This document shows positions 19,462 through 28,744 of a DNA stretch of 64,000 bases, one piece after another. The translations under genes were made by a program, and so were the position numbers. The number at the start of each line of letters is the position of its first letter. The first letter of the stretch is position 1. This DNA comes from Bradyrhizobium sp. B124 (lineage in GTDB: Bacteria > Pseudomonadota > Alphaproteobacteria > Rhizobiales > Xanthobacteraceae). The stretch spans positions 8,746,001-8,810,000 of the forward strand of contig NZ_CP152413.1 of NCBI RefSeq assembly GCF_038967635.1. Direction: 5' to 3'. The notes under the pieces were generated by a model. The model was not told the DNA's origin, made no database searches, and worked only from the letters and a program-made list of their open reading frames with translations.

Positions 19462-19702
19462 GTGATCCCGCAAACCAAAACCCGGCAGTCCGCTCTCGCC
19501 GATGCCGTCGACACATCTACCTGTTTACGGGCCGGCGCCGCCACAGGCAAACCGCCACACGACATCTGCACATCATTTCGGTTGTTGTCTGTTGCTGGTT
19601 CGTCACAGGCGAACGCAACTGTCATATGAAGTATAAGTTCAAACCGCCGGGCCGCCGATTCAGCGATGCCGGTCATCCCCTGCCTGCCCGAGTTCATCGC
19701 AG

Positions 19703-21565
19703 ATGCCGAAATTCTTCTCTGATCCCGAGGCGATCGCGGAGCACATCGTTCGTGACGTCGGAACCGAACTTGTGGTGGGGCTGCCGCTCGGCCTCGGCAA
19801 GGCCAACCACATCGTCAACGCGCTGTACGCGCGGGCGGTCGCCGACCGCTCGATCAATCTGACGCTGTTCTCGGCGCTGACTCTGGAAAGGCCGAAGCCG
19901 AAGAGCCTGCTCGAGCAGCGCTTCATCGGCCCCGTGATCGATCGCCTGTTCGGCGGTTATCCGGATCTCGCCTATGCGGAGGCGCTGCATCGCGGCGCGC
20001 TTCCGCCCAACATCAAGGTGATCGAGTTCTTCTTCCTCGCCGGGCAATGGTTGCATCAGCCCTTCGCCCAGCAGCACTACATTTCCGCCAATTATACTCA
20101 CGCAGCGTCATACCTGCTGTCGCGCGGACTGAATGTCGTGCCCCAACTCGTCGCCAAGCGCGTGGTCGACGGCGTGCCGCGCTACAGCCTGAGCTGCAAC
20201 ACCGACACGACCCTCGACGTGCTGCGCGCCCGCGCGCAGGGGCGGGCGTCATTCAAGCTGATCGGCCAGGTCAATTCCGAGCTGCCGTTCATGCCGGGGC
20301 CCGGCGATCTGCCGGCGGATGAATTCGATGCGGTGCTCGACAGTCCCGACACCGATTTCCCGCTGTTCGCGCCGCCGTCGGAGCCGATCAGCGACACCAA
20401 ATATGCGATCGGATTGCATGCCGCGGGGTTGGTCCGTGACGGCGGCACGCTGCAGATCGGGATCGGGCAGGTCGGCGATGCGCTGGCGCAGGGGCTTGTG
20501 GTGCGTCACCGCGACAACGCCCAATTCCACGGCATCATGCAGCGCCTAGCGCCCGGTAGCGCACAGCTCGCGGCGACTGAGACCGGGCCGTTCGAGAAGG
20601 GCCTCTATGGCGTCAGCGAGATGCTGTTCGAGGCGTTCCTCGGGCTGATCGACGCCGGCATCCTCAAGCGCGACATTGGCGGCGTGATCCTGCACGGCGC
20701 ATTCTTTCTGGGTCCGCAATCCTTCTATCGGGCGCTGCGCGAGATGACGCCCGAGCAGCTGGCGCGAATTCAGATGATGCCGGTGTCCTTCACCAACGAG
20801 ATCTTCGGCGACGAGGACGGCAAGCGCCGCGCCCGCGTCGATGCGCGCTTCGTCAACAACGCGATGATGGCGACGCTGCTGGGCGCCGCGATCTCCGACG
20901 GGCTCGAGAACGGCCAGGTCGTGAGCGGCGTCGGCGGCCAGTACAATTTCGTGGCGCAGGCATTCGCGCTCGAGGGCGCGCGCTCGGTGCTGGCGCTGGA
21001 AGCCACCCATCAGTCCGGCAAGCAGACGCAGTCGAACATCCGCTGGTCCTACGGTCACGAGACCATTCCACGGCACCTGCGAGATGTCTTCATCACTGAA
21101 TACGGCGTCGCCGACGTCCGGGGGAAGTCCGATGCCGATGTGATCGCCGCGATGTTGCAGGTGGCGGACTCGCGCTTCCAGGGCGAGTTGCTGCGGCAGG
21201 CCAAGGATGCCGGCAAGCTGCCGCGCAATCACGAAATCCCGGTCGCTCACCGCGAAAATTATCCCGAGCGCATCAGCACGGCGCTGAAGCCCGCGCGTGA
21301 CGCAGGGCTGTTGCCGTCATTCCCGTTCGGCAGTGACTTCACCGACGTCGAGCAACGGCTGATTCCGGCCTTGCAGATCTTGCAGCAGGCGCAGCAGACC
21401 CCGCTGCAACTCGCCGGCCTGCTGTGGCAGGGGATGCGGCATCCGCCTGACGCCGCCGACCGCGAATGCCTCGCGCGGCTCGGTCTCGACAAGCCGACGC
21501 ATTTCGCCGAGCGCGCCTATCGCGCGCTCGTGGCCGCGGCGTTGCAACGAAGCCGCGTGAACTAG
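19703..21565 (+). CDS. Acetyl-CoA hydrolase/transferase family protein
   Basis: 620 residues. The C-terminal half has [20 protein letters not shown] and the [16 protein letters not shown] motif of the acetyl-CoA hydrolase/transferase C-terminal domain; the N-terminal half has the matching [20 protein letters not shown]. Family members transfer CoA between acetate and other acyl groups (acetate:succinate, 4-hydroxybutyrate) or hydrolyse acyl-CoA. The protein is longer than the usual 430-500 residues, with an extra C-terminal segment (about 510-620). It ends in a CTAG shared with the stop of the convergent enoyl-CoA hydratase gene. Confidence 0.85.
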   Translation: MPKFFSDPEAIAEHIVRDVGTELVVGLPLGLGKANHIVNALYARAVADRSINLTLFSALTLERPKPKSLLEQRFIGPVIDRLFGGYPDLAYAEALHRGALPPNIKVIEFFFLAGQWLHQPFAQQHYISANYTHAASYLLSRGLNVVPQLVAKRVVDGVPRYSLSCNTDTTLDVLRARAQGRASFKLIGQVNSELPFMPGPGDLPADEFDAVLDSPDTDFPLFAPPSEPISDTKYAIGLHAAGLVRDGGTLQIGIGQVGDALAQGLVVRHRDNAQFHGIMQRLAPGSAQLAATETGPFEKGLYGVSEMLFEAFLGLIDAGILKRDIGGVILHGAFFLGPQSFYRALREMTPEQLARIQMMPVSFTNEIFGDEDGKRRARVDARFVNNAMMATLLGAAISDGLENGQVVSGVGGQYNFVAQAFALEGARSVLALEATHQSGKQTQSNIRWSYGHETIPRHLRDVFITEYGVADVRGKSDADVIAAMLQVADSRFQGELLRQAKDAGKLPRNHEIPVAHRENYPERISTALKPARDAGLLPSFPFGSDFTDVEQRLIPALQILQQAQQTPLQLAGLLWQGMRHPPDAADRECLARLGLDKPTHFAERAYRALVAAALQRSRVN

Positions 21566-22341
21566 CGGTTCTTGTTGACCGGCTTGCGCTTCTCGATGAA
21601 GGCCGCCATGCCCTCGGAGCGATCCTCGAGCGCGAAGGTCGAGTGAAACAGGTTGCGCTCGACATTCATGCCTTCAGAGAGCGGCGTCTCGAACGCGCGG
21701 TTGATGGCTTCCTTGGCCATCGCGGCGGCCGGACGCGACATCGAGGCGATCTTCTCGGCCGCGGCGAGCGCTTCTTCCAGCAGCTTGTCGGCCGGAACGA
21801 TCCGCGACACGAGGCCCGAGCGTTCGGCTTCCGCCGCATCCATCATGCGTCCGGTGAGGCAGAGATCCATCGCCTTCGACTTGCCGATCGCGCGGGTCAG
21901 CCGCTGTGTGCCGCCGATACCCGGGATGGTGCCGAGGGTGATCTCCGGCTGGCCGAACTTGGCGTTGTCGGCGGCGATGATGATGTCGCACATCATCGCA
22001 AGCTCGCAGCCGCCGCCGAGCGCATAGCCCGCGATCGCGGCAATGGTCGGCTTGCGGCAACGGGCAACGCGGTCGCCGCCGATCGCGGTGAAGTCGCTGT
22101 TGAACATGTCGATGAAGCCCTTCGGCTGCATCTCCTTGATGTCGGCGCCGGCCGCGAAGGCCTTTTCGCTGCCCGTGATCAGGATGCAGCCGATCTTGTC
22201 GTCGGTCTCGAGATCGTCCACCGCCGCGGCGATCTCGCGGAATACGCCGAACGACAGCGCATTCAGCATTTTGGGCCGATTCAGCGTGATGACGCCGACC
22301 GGTCCCTTGCTTTCGACAATGATGAATTCGAACGTAGCCAT
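21562..22341 (-). CDS. Enoyl-CoA hydratase
   Basis: 259 residues, a standard crotonase-fold enzyme that hydrates trans-2-enoyl-CoA to 3-hydroxyacyl-CoA. Visible motifs: [14 protein letters not shown], the oxyanion-hole stretch [29 protein letters not shown] (first catalytic Glu) and [20 protein letters not shown] (second catalytic Glu). Both catalytic glutamates are present, so it is expected to be a true hydratase of the short-chain (PaaF/Ech) type. It begins [11 protein letters not shown]. Its stop overlaps the convergent acetyl-CoA hydrolase gene by the four bases CTAG. Confidence 0.92.
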   Translation of the reverse strand: MATFEFIIVESKGPVGVITLNRPKMLNALSFGVFREIAAAVDDLETDDKIGCILITGSEKAFAAGADIKEMQPKGFIDMFNSDFTAIGGDRVARCRKPTIAAIAGYALGGGCELAMMCDIIIAADNAKFGQPEITLGTIPGIGGTQRLTRAIGKSKAMDLCLTGRMMDAAEAERSGLVSRIVPADKLLEEALAAAEKIASMSRPAAAMAKEAINRAFETPLSEGMNVERNLFHSTFALEDRSEGMAAFIEKRKPVNKNR

Positions 22342-22465
22342 GACGCAAACCCCGTGCCTGATTTGCGGCGCAATGTGCCCGCTGGCGGGATGCTCTTCAA
22401 GTGGCTGAAGCGAGGCTTTGGGCTGCGGTGCGGCGCACCGCGCCGCAAGCCGCGAGGACCTCCGC

Positions 22466-23146
22466 CTAGGCCATGAACATACGCGCTGCGGAGGCCACCG
22501 TGAGCAGGGCGCCGAAGCCGATGAAGATCTTCCCGATCAGCGAGGTCTGGTCCCAGTTCGCACTGTCGCTGCTCGCCAGAACCGGGGCCGGCTTGGGTGC
22601 CGGCACGGCGGCAGGCGGTGGCGTCGCGGGCGCTTCCTGCTGGGCGGTCTGCGGTTGAACCGGCTGCGGTTGTTCCACCGGCTGCTCCTGCTGCAGGGCC
22701 CGGTCGAGGTCGTTGAGCTGGTCGGATGCGACCACGCTGCCGTCGGGTTGCGCGTCGCCGGGCTTGTCGGAGGCGGCCATCACCGGATTGACGTTAGCGG
22801 GCGCGGTGCTCGCATTGCCGTCGCCGGACGTCAGCTCCGCATTGGCATTGGCGACCGTGGCGGGCATGCCCGCCGACGTAACGCTGCCGGCACCGTTCGT
22901 GGTCTTCTTGCTCTCGGATTTGTCGGCCGTCTTGTCAGCCGTCTTGGAAGACTGATGGCGCGCATGGCGCCGGCCATGCCGCGAACTCTGGTCCGCGGAC
23001 TTGTCGGTCGTCGCACTGTCGGATTTCGCCGCGGCGGGATCCGAACCGGCCGCAAGCGCCGGCAACGGTCCGGCGATACACACGAAAAACCCTGTCAGCC
23101 CTGTCGCAACCATCAGGGCCAAGCGCCCGCTGGCTTTGATCTTCAT
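22466..23146 (-). CDS. Secreted or envelope low-complexity protein, unknown function
   Basis: 226 residues. Signal peptide (about 1-32, ending PALAAG), then a Ser/Thr/Asp/Lys-rich stretch with a basic patch [20 protein letters not shown], a Pro/Gln/Ala-rich stretch (about 148-190) and a single hydrophobic segment at the end ([20 protein letters not shown]). No enzyme motif is seen. The layout suggests an envelope protein tethered by its C-terminus. It is transcribed away from the sigma-factor gene. Confidence 0.65.
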   Translation of the reverse strand: MKIKASGRLALMVATGLTGFFVCIAGPLPALAAGSDPAAAKSDSATTDKSADQSSRHGRRHARHQSSKTADKTADKSESKKTTNGAGSVTSAGMPATVANANAELTSGDGNASTAPANVNPVMAASDKPGDAQPDGSVVASDQLNDLDRALQQEQPVEQPQPVQPQTAQQEAPATPPPAAVPAPKPAPVLASSDSANWDQTSLIGKIFIGFGALLTVASAARMFMA

Positions 23147-23429
23147 TCTGATGATCTCCCCATTTCGCCCGTCCCGAACGCGAAATGAGACCCCGCTGCG
23201 TGTCTACACCGGGGCAAAAAAAGGGAATCTTCGGGCCTCAGAGGGCAAAAGCTGGGCAATATCATCCCAGTGGATCGTCGGCAGCAGCTGCACCGATGCG
23301 TGTCGGACCGATCGGTGTTATGAGCCCTTCCGTCTGCAAACCCGCCGGAGCGATTCTTTGAGGCTGATCCTCGGTGCGGCGTTGCCTGAGGATGATCATC
23401 ACGAATTCGTGATGTCCTTGGCGTGCCGC

Positions 23430-23454
23430 GTAACAAACTGAAAGATCGGCCGAA
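23430..23454 (+). promoter_or_regulatory. Putative SigF-type autoregulated promoter
   Basis: GTAACA (23430-23435), a 15-nt spacer and CGAA (23451-23454). This is close to the GTAACC-N16-CGAA promoter remembered for Caulobacter SigF, the sigma factor paired with NrsF. It lies just upstream of the proposed GTG start at 23474, fitting autoregulation with a very short leader. Confidence 0.45.
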
Positions 23455-23473
23455 TTGCAATTCAGGAGCCTGC

Positions 23474-24019
23474 GTGCGCGAACGTGAGGATGAATGGACC
23501 GACCTGATGCGGTCGGCCATTTCAGGCGATGACGCGGCGTATCATCGCCTGCTCAAGGCCATCACGCCGGTACTCCGTGCCGCGGCGCGACGTGGCTTGG
23601 CGCGCGCGGGACAACCGGTCGATCAGTCCGAGGACATCGTGCAGGACATCTTGTTGGCGGTGCATTTGAAGCGACAGACCTGGGACACGAGCGCGCCGTT
23701 CGCGCCGTGGCTGTTCGCGATCGCACGCAACAAGCTGATCGACGCGCTGCGCCGCCGCGGCAGGCGCATCTTCGTCAATATCGATGACTTCGCCGAGACG
23801 CTGCCGGGGGAAACACCGGAGCCGACGGCCTCGCCCGGCGAGGTGACCGCCCAGTTGCAGGCGTTGCCGGCGCGGCAGCGCGACGTGCTGCAATCGATCG
23901 CGGTCGACAGCACCTCGATCAAGGACACCGCTGCGAAATTCGCGATGACCGAGGGCGCGGTGCGGGTTGCACTGCATCGTGGGCTTGCGAGCCTGACCGC
24001 GAAATTACGGGACCGATGA
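23474..24019 (+). CDS. ECF RNA polymerase sigma factor (SigF-like, NrsF-associated)
   Basis: 181 residues from GTG 23474. Region 2 is seen in SEDIVQDILLAVHLKRQTWD and APWLFAIARNKLIDALRRRG; region 4 in LPARQRDVLQSIAV...AMTEGAVRVALHRGLASL. The GTG is chosen because CAGGAG precedes it by 5 nt; an upstream ATG at 23423 would overlap the promoter-like sequence and add a non-conserved leader. The gene overlaps the next one by 4 bp (ATGA), so sigma and anti-sigma are translationally coupled. Characterised relatives respond to metal or oxidative stress. Confidence 0.85.
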   Translation: MREREDEWTDLMRSAISGDDAAYHRLLKAITPVLRAAARRGLARAGQPVDQSEDIVQDILLAVHLKRQTWDTSAPFAPWLFAIARNKLIDALRRRGRRIFVNIDDFAETLPGETPEPTASPGEVTAQLQALPARQRDVLQSIAVDSTSIKDTAAKFAMTEGAVRVALHRGLASLTAKLRDR

Positions 24020-24660
24020 GCATGGACACCGATCAACTCATTCGAACCCTGACCGCCGACAATGCCTATCGGCCTCGTCCGATCGGTCTTGCGCTGATGA
24101 TGGCGCTGCTGGCGGCGGCGCCGGTCTCGCTGCTGATCTTCTTCGCCGAGCTCGGCGTGCGGCCCGACGTGATGACGGCGATGCATAATCCGTTCTTCGA
24201 CCTGAAATTCGCGGTGACGCTGGCGCTCGCCGCCTCGGCGATCGCGGTCAGCCTGCATCTGACGCGACCGGAAGCCTCGCTGCGCAGCTTCGGCTGGTGG
24301 CTGCTGATTCCCGCCGGCATCCTCGTTGCCGCGATCAGCGGCGAGATGATGATGCCGCAGCGTACGCCGATGATGACGCGGCTGATCGGCAAGAACTCGG
24401 TCGCGTGCATGACCGCGATCCCCGCAATGTCGCTGCCGCTGCTGGTCGGCGCGCTGTACGGGCTCCGGCAGGGCGCACCGGCGCGGCCGGCGATCGCGGG
24501 CGCGGTGGCAGGCCTGCTCTCGGCAGGGCTCGCGGCCACCGTCTACGCGTCGCACTGCACCGATGACTCGCCGCTGTTCGTTGCCACCTGGTACACGCTG
24601 GCGACCGCGATCGTCGCAAGCGTCGGCGCGCTGATGGGGACGCGGGCGTTACGATACTAG
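24016..24660 (+). CDS. nrsF: NrsF (DUF1109) family anti-sigma factor
   Basis: 214 residues with six hydrophobic segments over most of the length and a short N-terminal cytoplasmic stretch (MSMDTDQLIRTLTADNAYRP). This is the layout of DUF1109/NrsF proteins, which hold the SigF-type sigma factor at the inner membrane. Two cysteines stand out: one in NSVACMTAIP, one in ASHCTDD. Relatives also have a pair of important cysteines, suggesting thiol- or metal-based sensing. ATGs at 24016 and 24022 are both possible. It ends in a CTAG shared with the convergent DUF2336 gene. Confidence 0.85.
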   Translation: MSMDTDQLIRTLTADNAYRPRPIGLALMMALLAAAPVSLLIFFAELGVRPDVMTAMHNPFFDLKFAVTLALAASAIAVSLHLTRPEASLRSFGWWLLIPAGILVAAISGEMMMPQRTPMMTRLIGKNSVACMTAIPAMSLPLLVGALYGLRQGAPARPAIAGAVAGLLSAGLAATVYASHCTDDSPLFVATWYTLATAIVASVGALMGTRALRY

Positions 24661-25763
24661 GCCGCGGGCGCGGACTGCTGCATGCGATGGAAGCGGAGCA
24701 CCTGCTGCGCGGTCGATGGCCGCAGCCGCTCATAGGTGTCCTTGCAGGCCTGCAAATCGGTCGGCTCACCGCCCGAGATGTCGTCGCGCAGGTTGATGAT
24801 CGACCGCACCGTCGACCATGACAGGCCCGAGACCTTGGCCAGGATCATCACGCCCTCGGCGCGGGTTTCGATCATCATGTTCTCGGCGATGCTGACCGAG
24901 ACATTGGCGAGCGCGGCAAGCGAGGCATTGGTCTCGTCGAACTTGCCGGCCTCGGCGAAGGCTGCGAGCTGGAATTCGTCGAGCCGGCCGTCCTGGTAGA
25001 GCGACTTGACCAGCGCATGCGCGATCGTGGTGTCCGGCGTCACGGCGGCGGGCGCCGAGCGCGCGCGTCGCGTCGCCTCCTTCACCGCGATCGGAATCTC
25101 CTTGGCCTGCTGCGGATTGGCAGCCTCGAGCCGCTGCCTGACCGTGTCCGAGGCCTTGGCGACCAGCTTGAGATAGAGATGCCGCGGGATGCTTGGGCGG
25201 AGCCCGACGCAGGTCGACAGATTGTCGTCGCCCTCGGCGCGGCTGACCAGCCGGGTGAAGCCGCGCTCGGTGAATTCCGCGCCGGGATTGTTGACCGCGC
25301 TCTGGATCACCTCGTCGTTGCCGCGCAGCACCAGCACGTCGGTGACGGCGCCGCTCAGCGTCTTCCGGTTGGAGATCGCGAGCAGATGCGCCTGGCTCTT
25401 GCTGCGCGCCGTTTCGATCAGGGTGTCGTCGTCGAGCCGCGGCGACAGCGTCAGCACGGGGCCTGCGACCTCGATCAGGTCGTCGAATGCAAGGGTACGG
25501 ATGGTCTGCGGCGGCGCGGTCTCGATCGGGGCGAGGCGGTTGGCGAGCAGCGCCTTGGCCGAGTTTTCGATGTGCTCCAGCAGGCATTGGAAAACGTCGT
25601 CGAACAGCACGATCTGCTGGTCCGAATAGTTGACCGAGCCGTTGATGAAGAGGTCGGTCACGCGGCGCAGCGTCTCGACACGGCGTGCGACGGTGCCGTG
25701 TGCGAGCGTCGTCTGCAGCTCGTCGAGCAGACTTTCGGGGGCGGTCTCGGGCTTCGAACTCAT
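24657..25763 (-). CDS. DUF2336 domain-containing protein
   Basis: 368 residues from the ATG at 25763 (MSSKPETAPESLLDELQTTL). The alpha-helical DUF2336 pattern runs through the body, e.g. RVETLRRVTDLFINGSVNYS and VFQCLLEHIENSAKALLANR, with HEAT-like helices. Function unknown; the family is expanded in alphaproteobacteria. An upstream ATG at 25832 would overlap the neighbouring cyclase gene and adds unconserved residues. The gap to the cyclase gene is 61 bp on the same strand, so the two may form an operon. A second DUF2336 protein is encoded at 60160-61122. Confidence 0.85.
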   Translation of the reverse strand: MSSKPETAPESLLDELQTTLAHGTVARRVETLRRVTDLFINGSVNYSDQQIVLFDDVFQCLLEHIENSAKALLANRLAPIETAPPQTIRTLAFDDLIEVAGPVLTLSPRLDDDTLIETARSKSQAHLLAISNRKTLSGAVTDVLVLRGNDEVIQSAVNNPGAEFTERGFTRLVSRAEGDDNLSTCVGLRPSIPRHLYLKLVAKASDTVRQRLEAANPQQAKEIPIAVKEATRRARSAPAAVTPDTTIAHALVKSLYQDGRLDEFQLAAFAEAGKFDETNASLAALANVSVSIAENMMIETRAEGVMILAKVSGLSWSTVRSIINLRDDISGGEPTDLQACKDTYERLRPSTAQQVLRFHRMQQSAPAA

Positions 25764-25824
25764 GACTCTGTCCTGGAGCGGTGGCGACGGATTCTCCGGC
25801 GCCGAATAGCGAAATGAAAGGTTG

Positions 25825-26973
25825 TTAGGCACTGGCGATGCGGTTGCGTCCTCTCGCCTTGGCTGCGTAAAGCGCGCCGTCGGCGCGGGCGAGTAACGTG
25901 TCGGAGTTTTCGTGCGGCTTGAGCGTCGTGACGCCTGCGGAGATCGTCACCTGCATGCCGGGCGAGAATGCACTCCAGTCGAGACCGGCGATGATCGCGC
26001 GCAGCCGCTCGAGCGCGCGCATCGCCTGATCCTGCGACAGGTCGGGCAGCACCAGCAGGAATTCCTCGCCGCCGTAACGGCCGAAGCGATCGATGCTGCG
26101 GAGATTGGCGAACATGCCGATGGCGAAGGTGCGCAGCGCCTCGTCGCCGATCGGATGGCCGTAGACGTCGTTGATGCGCTTGAAATGGTCGAGGTCGATC
26201 AGCGCCACCGCGCAGGAGCTGCCGTTGCGGGCGCAGCGCGCGATCTCCTCCTCGAGCGTGCGCATGATGCTGCGGCGATTGGAGGTGCCGGTCAGCTCGT
26301 CGAGCTCGGCGAGCTCCTCGATGCGCCGGTAAGCCTCCCTCAGCTTCACCCCGCTCTGATACAGCGATTGCTGCATCGAGCTCGAGAAGATGCCGAGACA
26401 CATGCAGCGCCCGATCGTCAGCGCGAACACCAGCATGGTGGCGAGGCGGTCGATCCTGGTGCCGGTCGGCATCCCGATCGCCTTGTCGGTTCCGAGGAAC
26501 AGCGCGGCGAGGCCCAGCACCATGATGGTCCAGACGATCGCAGTCTGGCGCGCCGAGGTACGCAGCGCACCGAAGCCGAACACCACGAACAGGTTGCAGA
26601 GGAACAGCACGCCGACTTCCGGCGCGATGTAGGTGAACACCAGCAGGTTCACCATGTTGACGGCCGATTGCGGCGCGACCAGGTAGTGGTCGCGGAAGCG
26701 CTCGTGAAAGCCGCGCTCCGAAAGCAGCACATAGATGGCGACGAGGGAGAGGCCGGTCAGGGCATAGCCCGCCGCCACCAGGACCGACGTGGTGCCGGCA
26801 TGCGCATAGATCAGCAGCACAACGGCATCGAGCACGAAGCAGGCGGCGATCATCGATTGGATCTGGCGGCGCTGCCTGGCCCGGCGCGCCAGGCGCTCGC
26901 GCGTCAGCCTGGGACGGCCGCTTTCCGATGCACCCGCGATCGGGCTGGGAAGTGACGACGCAGCGCTGCCCAT
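25825..26973 (-). CDS. Membrane GGDEF diguanylate cyclase
   Basis: 382 residues. The N-terminal half (about 40-195) has six hydrophobic segments; a short helical linker ends in RIEELAELDELTGTSNRRSI, and the GGDEF domain fills about 220-382. The active-site loop reads RYGGEEFLL, an active GGEEF signature, and RSID five residues earlier is an intact RxxD inhibitory I-site. It therefore likely makes cyclic di-GMP with product inhibition, under control of a membrane sensor region. The start at 26973 (MGSAASSLPSPIAG) is chosen since the upstream extension has no conserved features. Confidence 0.9.
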   Translation of the reverse strand: MGSAASSLPSPIAGASESGRPRLTRERLARRARQRRQIQSMIAACFVLDAVVLLIYAHAGTTSVLVAAGYALTGLSLVAIYVLLSERGFHERFRDHYLVAPQSAVNMVNLLVFTYIAPEVGVLFLCNLFVVFGFGALRTSARQTAIVWTIMVLGLAALFLGTDKAIGMPTGTRIDRLATMLVFALTIGRCMCLGIFSSSMQQSLYQSGVKLREAYRRIEELAELDELTGTSNRRSIMRTLEEEIARCARNGSSCAVALIDLDHFKRINDVYGHPIGDEALRTFAIGMFANLRSIDRFGRYGGEEFLLVLPDLSQDQAMRALERLRAIIAGLDWSAFSPGMQVTISAGVTTLKPHENSDTLLARADGALYAAKARGRNRIASA

Positions 26974-27282
26974 GGTCTCGCCATTGCTGAAATCCGGCGA
27001 AAATCTAAGTGGGAAAGCCTTTAGGTTTGGTATCTTTTGGAACCGAATCTGCTCCGGTGAAACCCGGTCGTCACCCTTGTTTCGTAAGGGGAATCCGTTC
27101 GCGGAGGCGGGTCGGAAGCGGTCGGGACGGGGGCTTCCGGCGGCGCCCGCTTCGCGACAGCGCTGGCTTGCCGGCAAAGCCTTGGTATGGTCGCGCCGGA
27201 TGGTGCGAGTCCGCGAGAGTTTTCACTATTATGATACCGCTTACCGAGTCTCCGGCGATTTTTCCTGAATGGGATCGTCGAC

Positions 27283-27298
27283 TGTGTCATAGATCACA
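27283..27298. promoter_or_regulatory. CRP/FNR-like inverted repeat upstream of ECF sigma gene
   Basis: TGTGTCATAGATCACA, one mismatch from the TGTGA-N6-TCACA site of CRP-type regulators. It lies 94 bp upstream of the proposed TTG start of the ECF gene, in a 418-bp gap between divergent genes, so it could also serve the cyclase gene. Confidence 0.45.
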
Positions 27299-27309
27299 CA
27301 TGCGGTGCG

Positions 27310-27326
27310 CACATTGCCGTAATGTG
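27310..27326. promoter_or_regulatory. Perfect 6-5-6 palindrome upstream of ECF sigma gene
   Basis: CACATTGCCGTAATGTG: perfect 6-bp arms around a 5-nt centre, 11 bp downstream of the CRP-like site. The arms do not match CRP well, so a second dimeric regulator is possible. No other feature was recognised in the rest of the 26974-27391 gap. Confidence 0.45.
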
Positions 27327-27391
27327 AAGAATCTTGCCTCTCGCGTCGAACCACGCGCCACCCCCCTCAGACCAACTTTGCGAGACGGCCA

Positions 27392-27961
27392 TTGAGCGCG
27401 ACACAGGCGGCTTCAGACGAGGTTCTGATCGCTCGGATCGCTCAAGGCGACCGGCTCGCCATGCAGGTGCTGTACGGACGGCATCATGTCAGGGTGTACC
27501 GCTTCGGGCTTCGGCTCGTGCGGGACGAACAGGTGGCGGAGGACCTCATTAGCGAGGTCTTTCTGGACGTGTGGCGTCAGGCGGGCAAATTCGAGGGACG
27601 ATCCGCCGTTTCAACCTGGCTTCTGGCGATTACCCGGTTCAAGGCGTTGTCTTCGCTGCGGCGAAGGAAAGACGCCGAACTGGACGATGAGGCCGCGAAC
27701 GCGATCGAGGACACGTCCGACGATCCGGAAACGGTGGTGCAGAAGAAGGACACGGGTGACACGCTGCGTAAGTGCCTGACGGGACTATCGGCGGAACACC
27801 GGGAAATTGTCGATCTTGTCTACTATCACGAGAAATCCGTGGAAGACGTCGCAGAGATCGTCGGGATTCCGGAGAACACCGTGAAGACGCGCCTGTTCTA
27901 TGCGCGCAAGAAACTTGCCGAGTTGCTGAAGGCAGCCGGTGTCGAGCGAGGTTGGCCATGA
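27392..27961 (+). CDS. ECF RNA polymerase sigma factor (subtilase-linked)
   Basis: 189 residues from a TTG start. Region 2: DEQVAEDLISEVFLDVWRQA and STWLLAITRFKALSSLRRRK; region 4: LSAEHREIVDLVYYHEKSVE followed by DVAEIVGIPENTVKTRLFYA. TTG 27392 is used because the conserved DEVLIARIAQGDRLAMQVLY lies upstream of the first ATG. The stop codon overlaps the anti-sigma start (ATGA, 27958-27961). Gene order is sigma, anti-sigma, subtilase, which suggests the protease is either a target or part of the signal input. Confidence 0.85.
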   Translation: MSATQAASDEVLIARIAQGDRLAMQVLYGRHHVRVYRFGLRLVRDEQVAEDLISEVFLDVWRQAGKFEGRSAVSTWLLAITRFKALSSLRRRKDAELDDEAANAIEDTSDDPETVVQKKDTGDTLRKCLTGLSAEHREIVDLVYYHEKSVEDVAEIVGIPENTVKTRLFYARKKLAELLKAAGVERGWP

Positions 27962-28707
27962 TGGCTGCGAGCAACAAGAAGGTGCAGGGTCAAGATCCTG
28001 ACGATGTCGAGATGCTGCTGCCCTGGCATGCGGCCGGCACGCTGAACGCGCGTGACGCGCGCCGCGTCGAGGACGCACTCGCTTCCGATCCGGAGCTGGC
28101 CAGGCAGTATGCCGTCATCCGCGAGGAATATGCCGAGACCATCGGCCTCAACGAGAGCCTCGGTGCGCCCTCTGCGCGTGCCATGCAGAAGCTGTTCGCC
28201 GCGATCGATGCCGAGCCGGAGCGCAAGCCGTCGGCGGGTGCGCGCATGTCGGGCTCCGTCGCGGAGTTCTTTTCGAAATTGTCGCCGCGGACGCTGGCCT
28301 GGTCGTCCAGCCTCGGGGCGATCGTGGTGCTGCTGCAGGCCGGCGTGATCGGTGCGGTGCTGATGCGCAGCGAGCCGGCCTCGTTCCAGACCGCCTCGCT
28401 TGATGCCGCCGAACAACGCAGCGCCCCCAGCGCACCGAGCGCGGCCGTCGCACCCAGTGCGCCGATCACCCGCGACCTCGGCGCCAGCGTGGCGGCCGCG
28501 CCGACGCGGCTGTTGGTGCGCTTCACGCCGGATGCCAGGATCGCCGACATCACGTCGCTGCTCGACAATTACCAGGGCGCGATCATCGACGGGAAGGGCG
28601 GGATGTTCCGATTGCAGTTCCGCGCGATGGACAAGGATGGCGTCGTATCGCTGATTGCCCGTTTGCAGAAAGAGAAGATCGTCAGCCTCGCGGTCGAGAC
28701 GCCGTAA
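27958..28707 (+). CDS. Membrane anti-sigma factor with propeptide-like periplasmic domain
   Basis: 249 residues. Cytoplasmic N-terminus (MLLPWHAAGTLNARDARRVE) like other anti-sigma domains but without the HxxxCxxC zinc motif; one TM segment at about 112-137 (LGAIVVLLQAGVIGAVLM); an Ala/Pro/Ser linker; and a C-terminal periplasmic domain (about 181-249). That domain reads as strand (TRLLVRFTP), helix (DITSLLDNYQG), strand, strand (MFRLQFRAM), helix (VVSLIARLQKEK), strand (IVSLAVETP), the order of an I9/subtilisin-propeptide fold. The next gene encodes a subtilase with a similar prodomain. It should hold the upstream ECF factor; the propeptide likeness is inference. Confidence 0.75.
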   Translation: MMAASNKKVQGQDPDDVEMLLPWHAAGTLNARDARRVEDALASDPELARQYAVIREEYAETIGLNESLGAPSARAMQKLFAAIDAEPERKPSAGARMSGSVAEFFSKLSPRTLAWSSSLGAIVVLLQAGVIGAVLMRSEPASFQTASLDAAEQRSAPSAPSAAVAPSAPITRDLGASVAAAPTRLLVRFTPDARIADITSLLDNYQGAIIDGKGGMFRLQFRAMDKDGVVSLIARLQKEKIVSLAVETP

Positions 28708-28744
28708 ACGGTAGCTGACGGTCCTGCGCCGAGTTGAGGTCACC

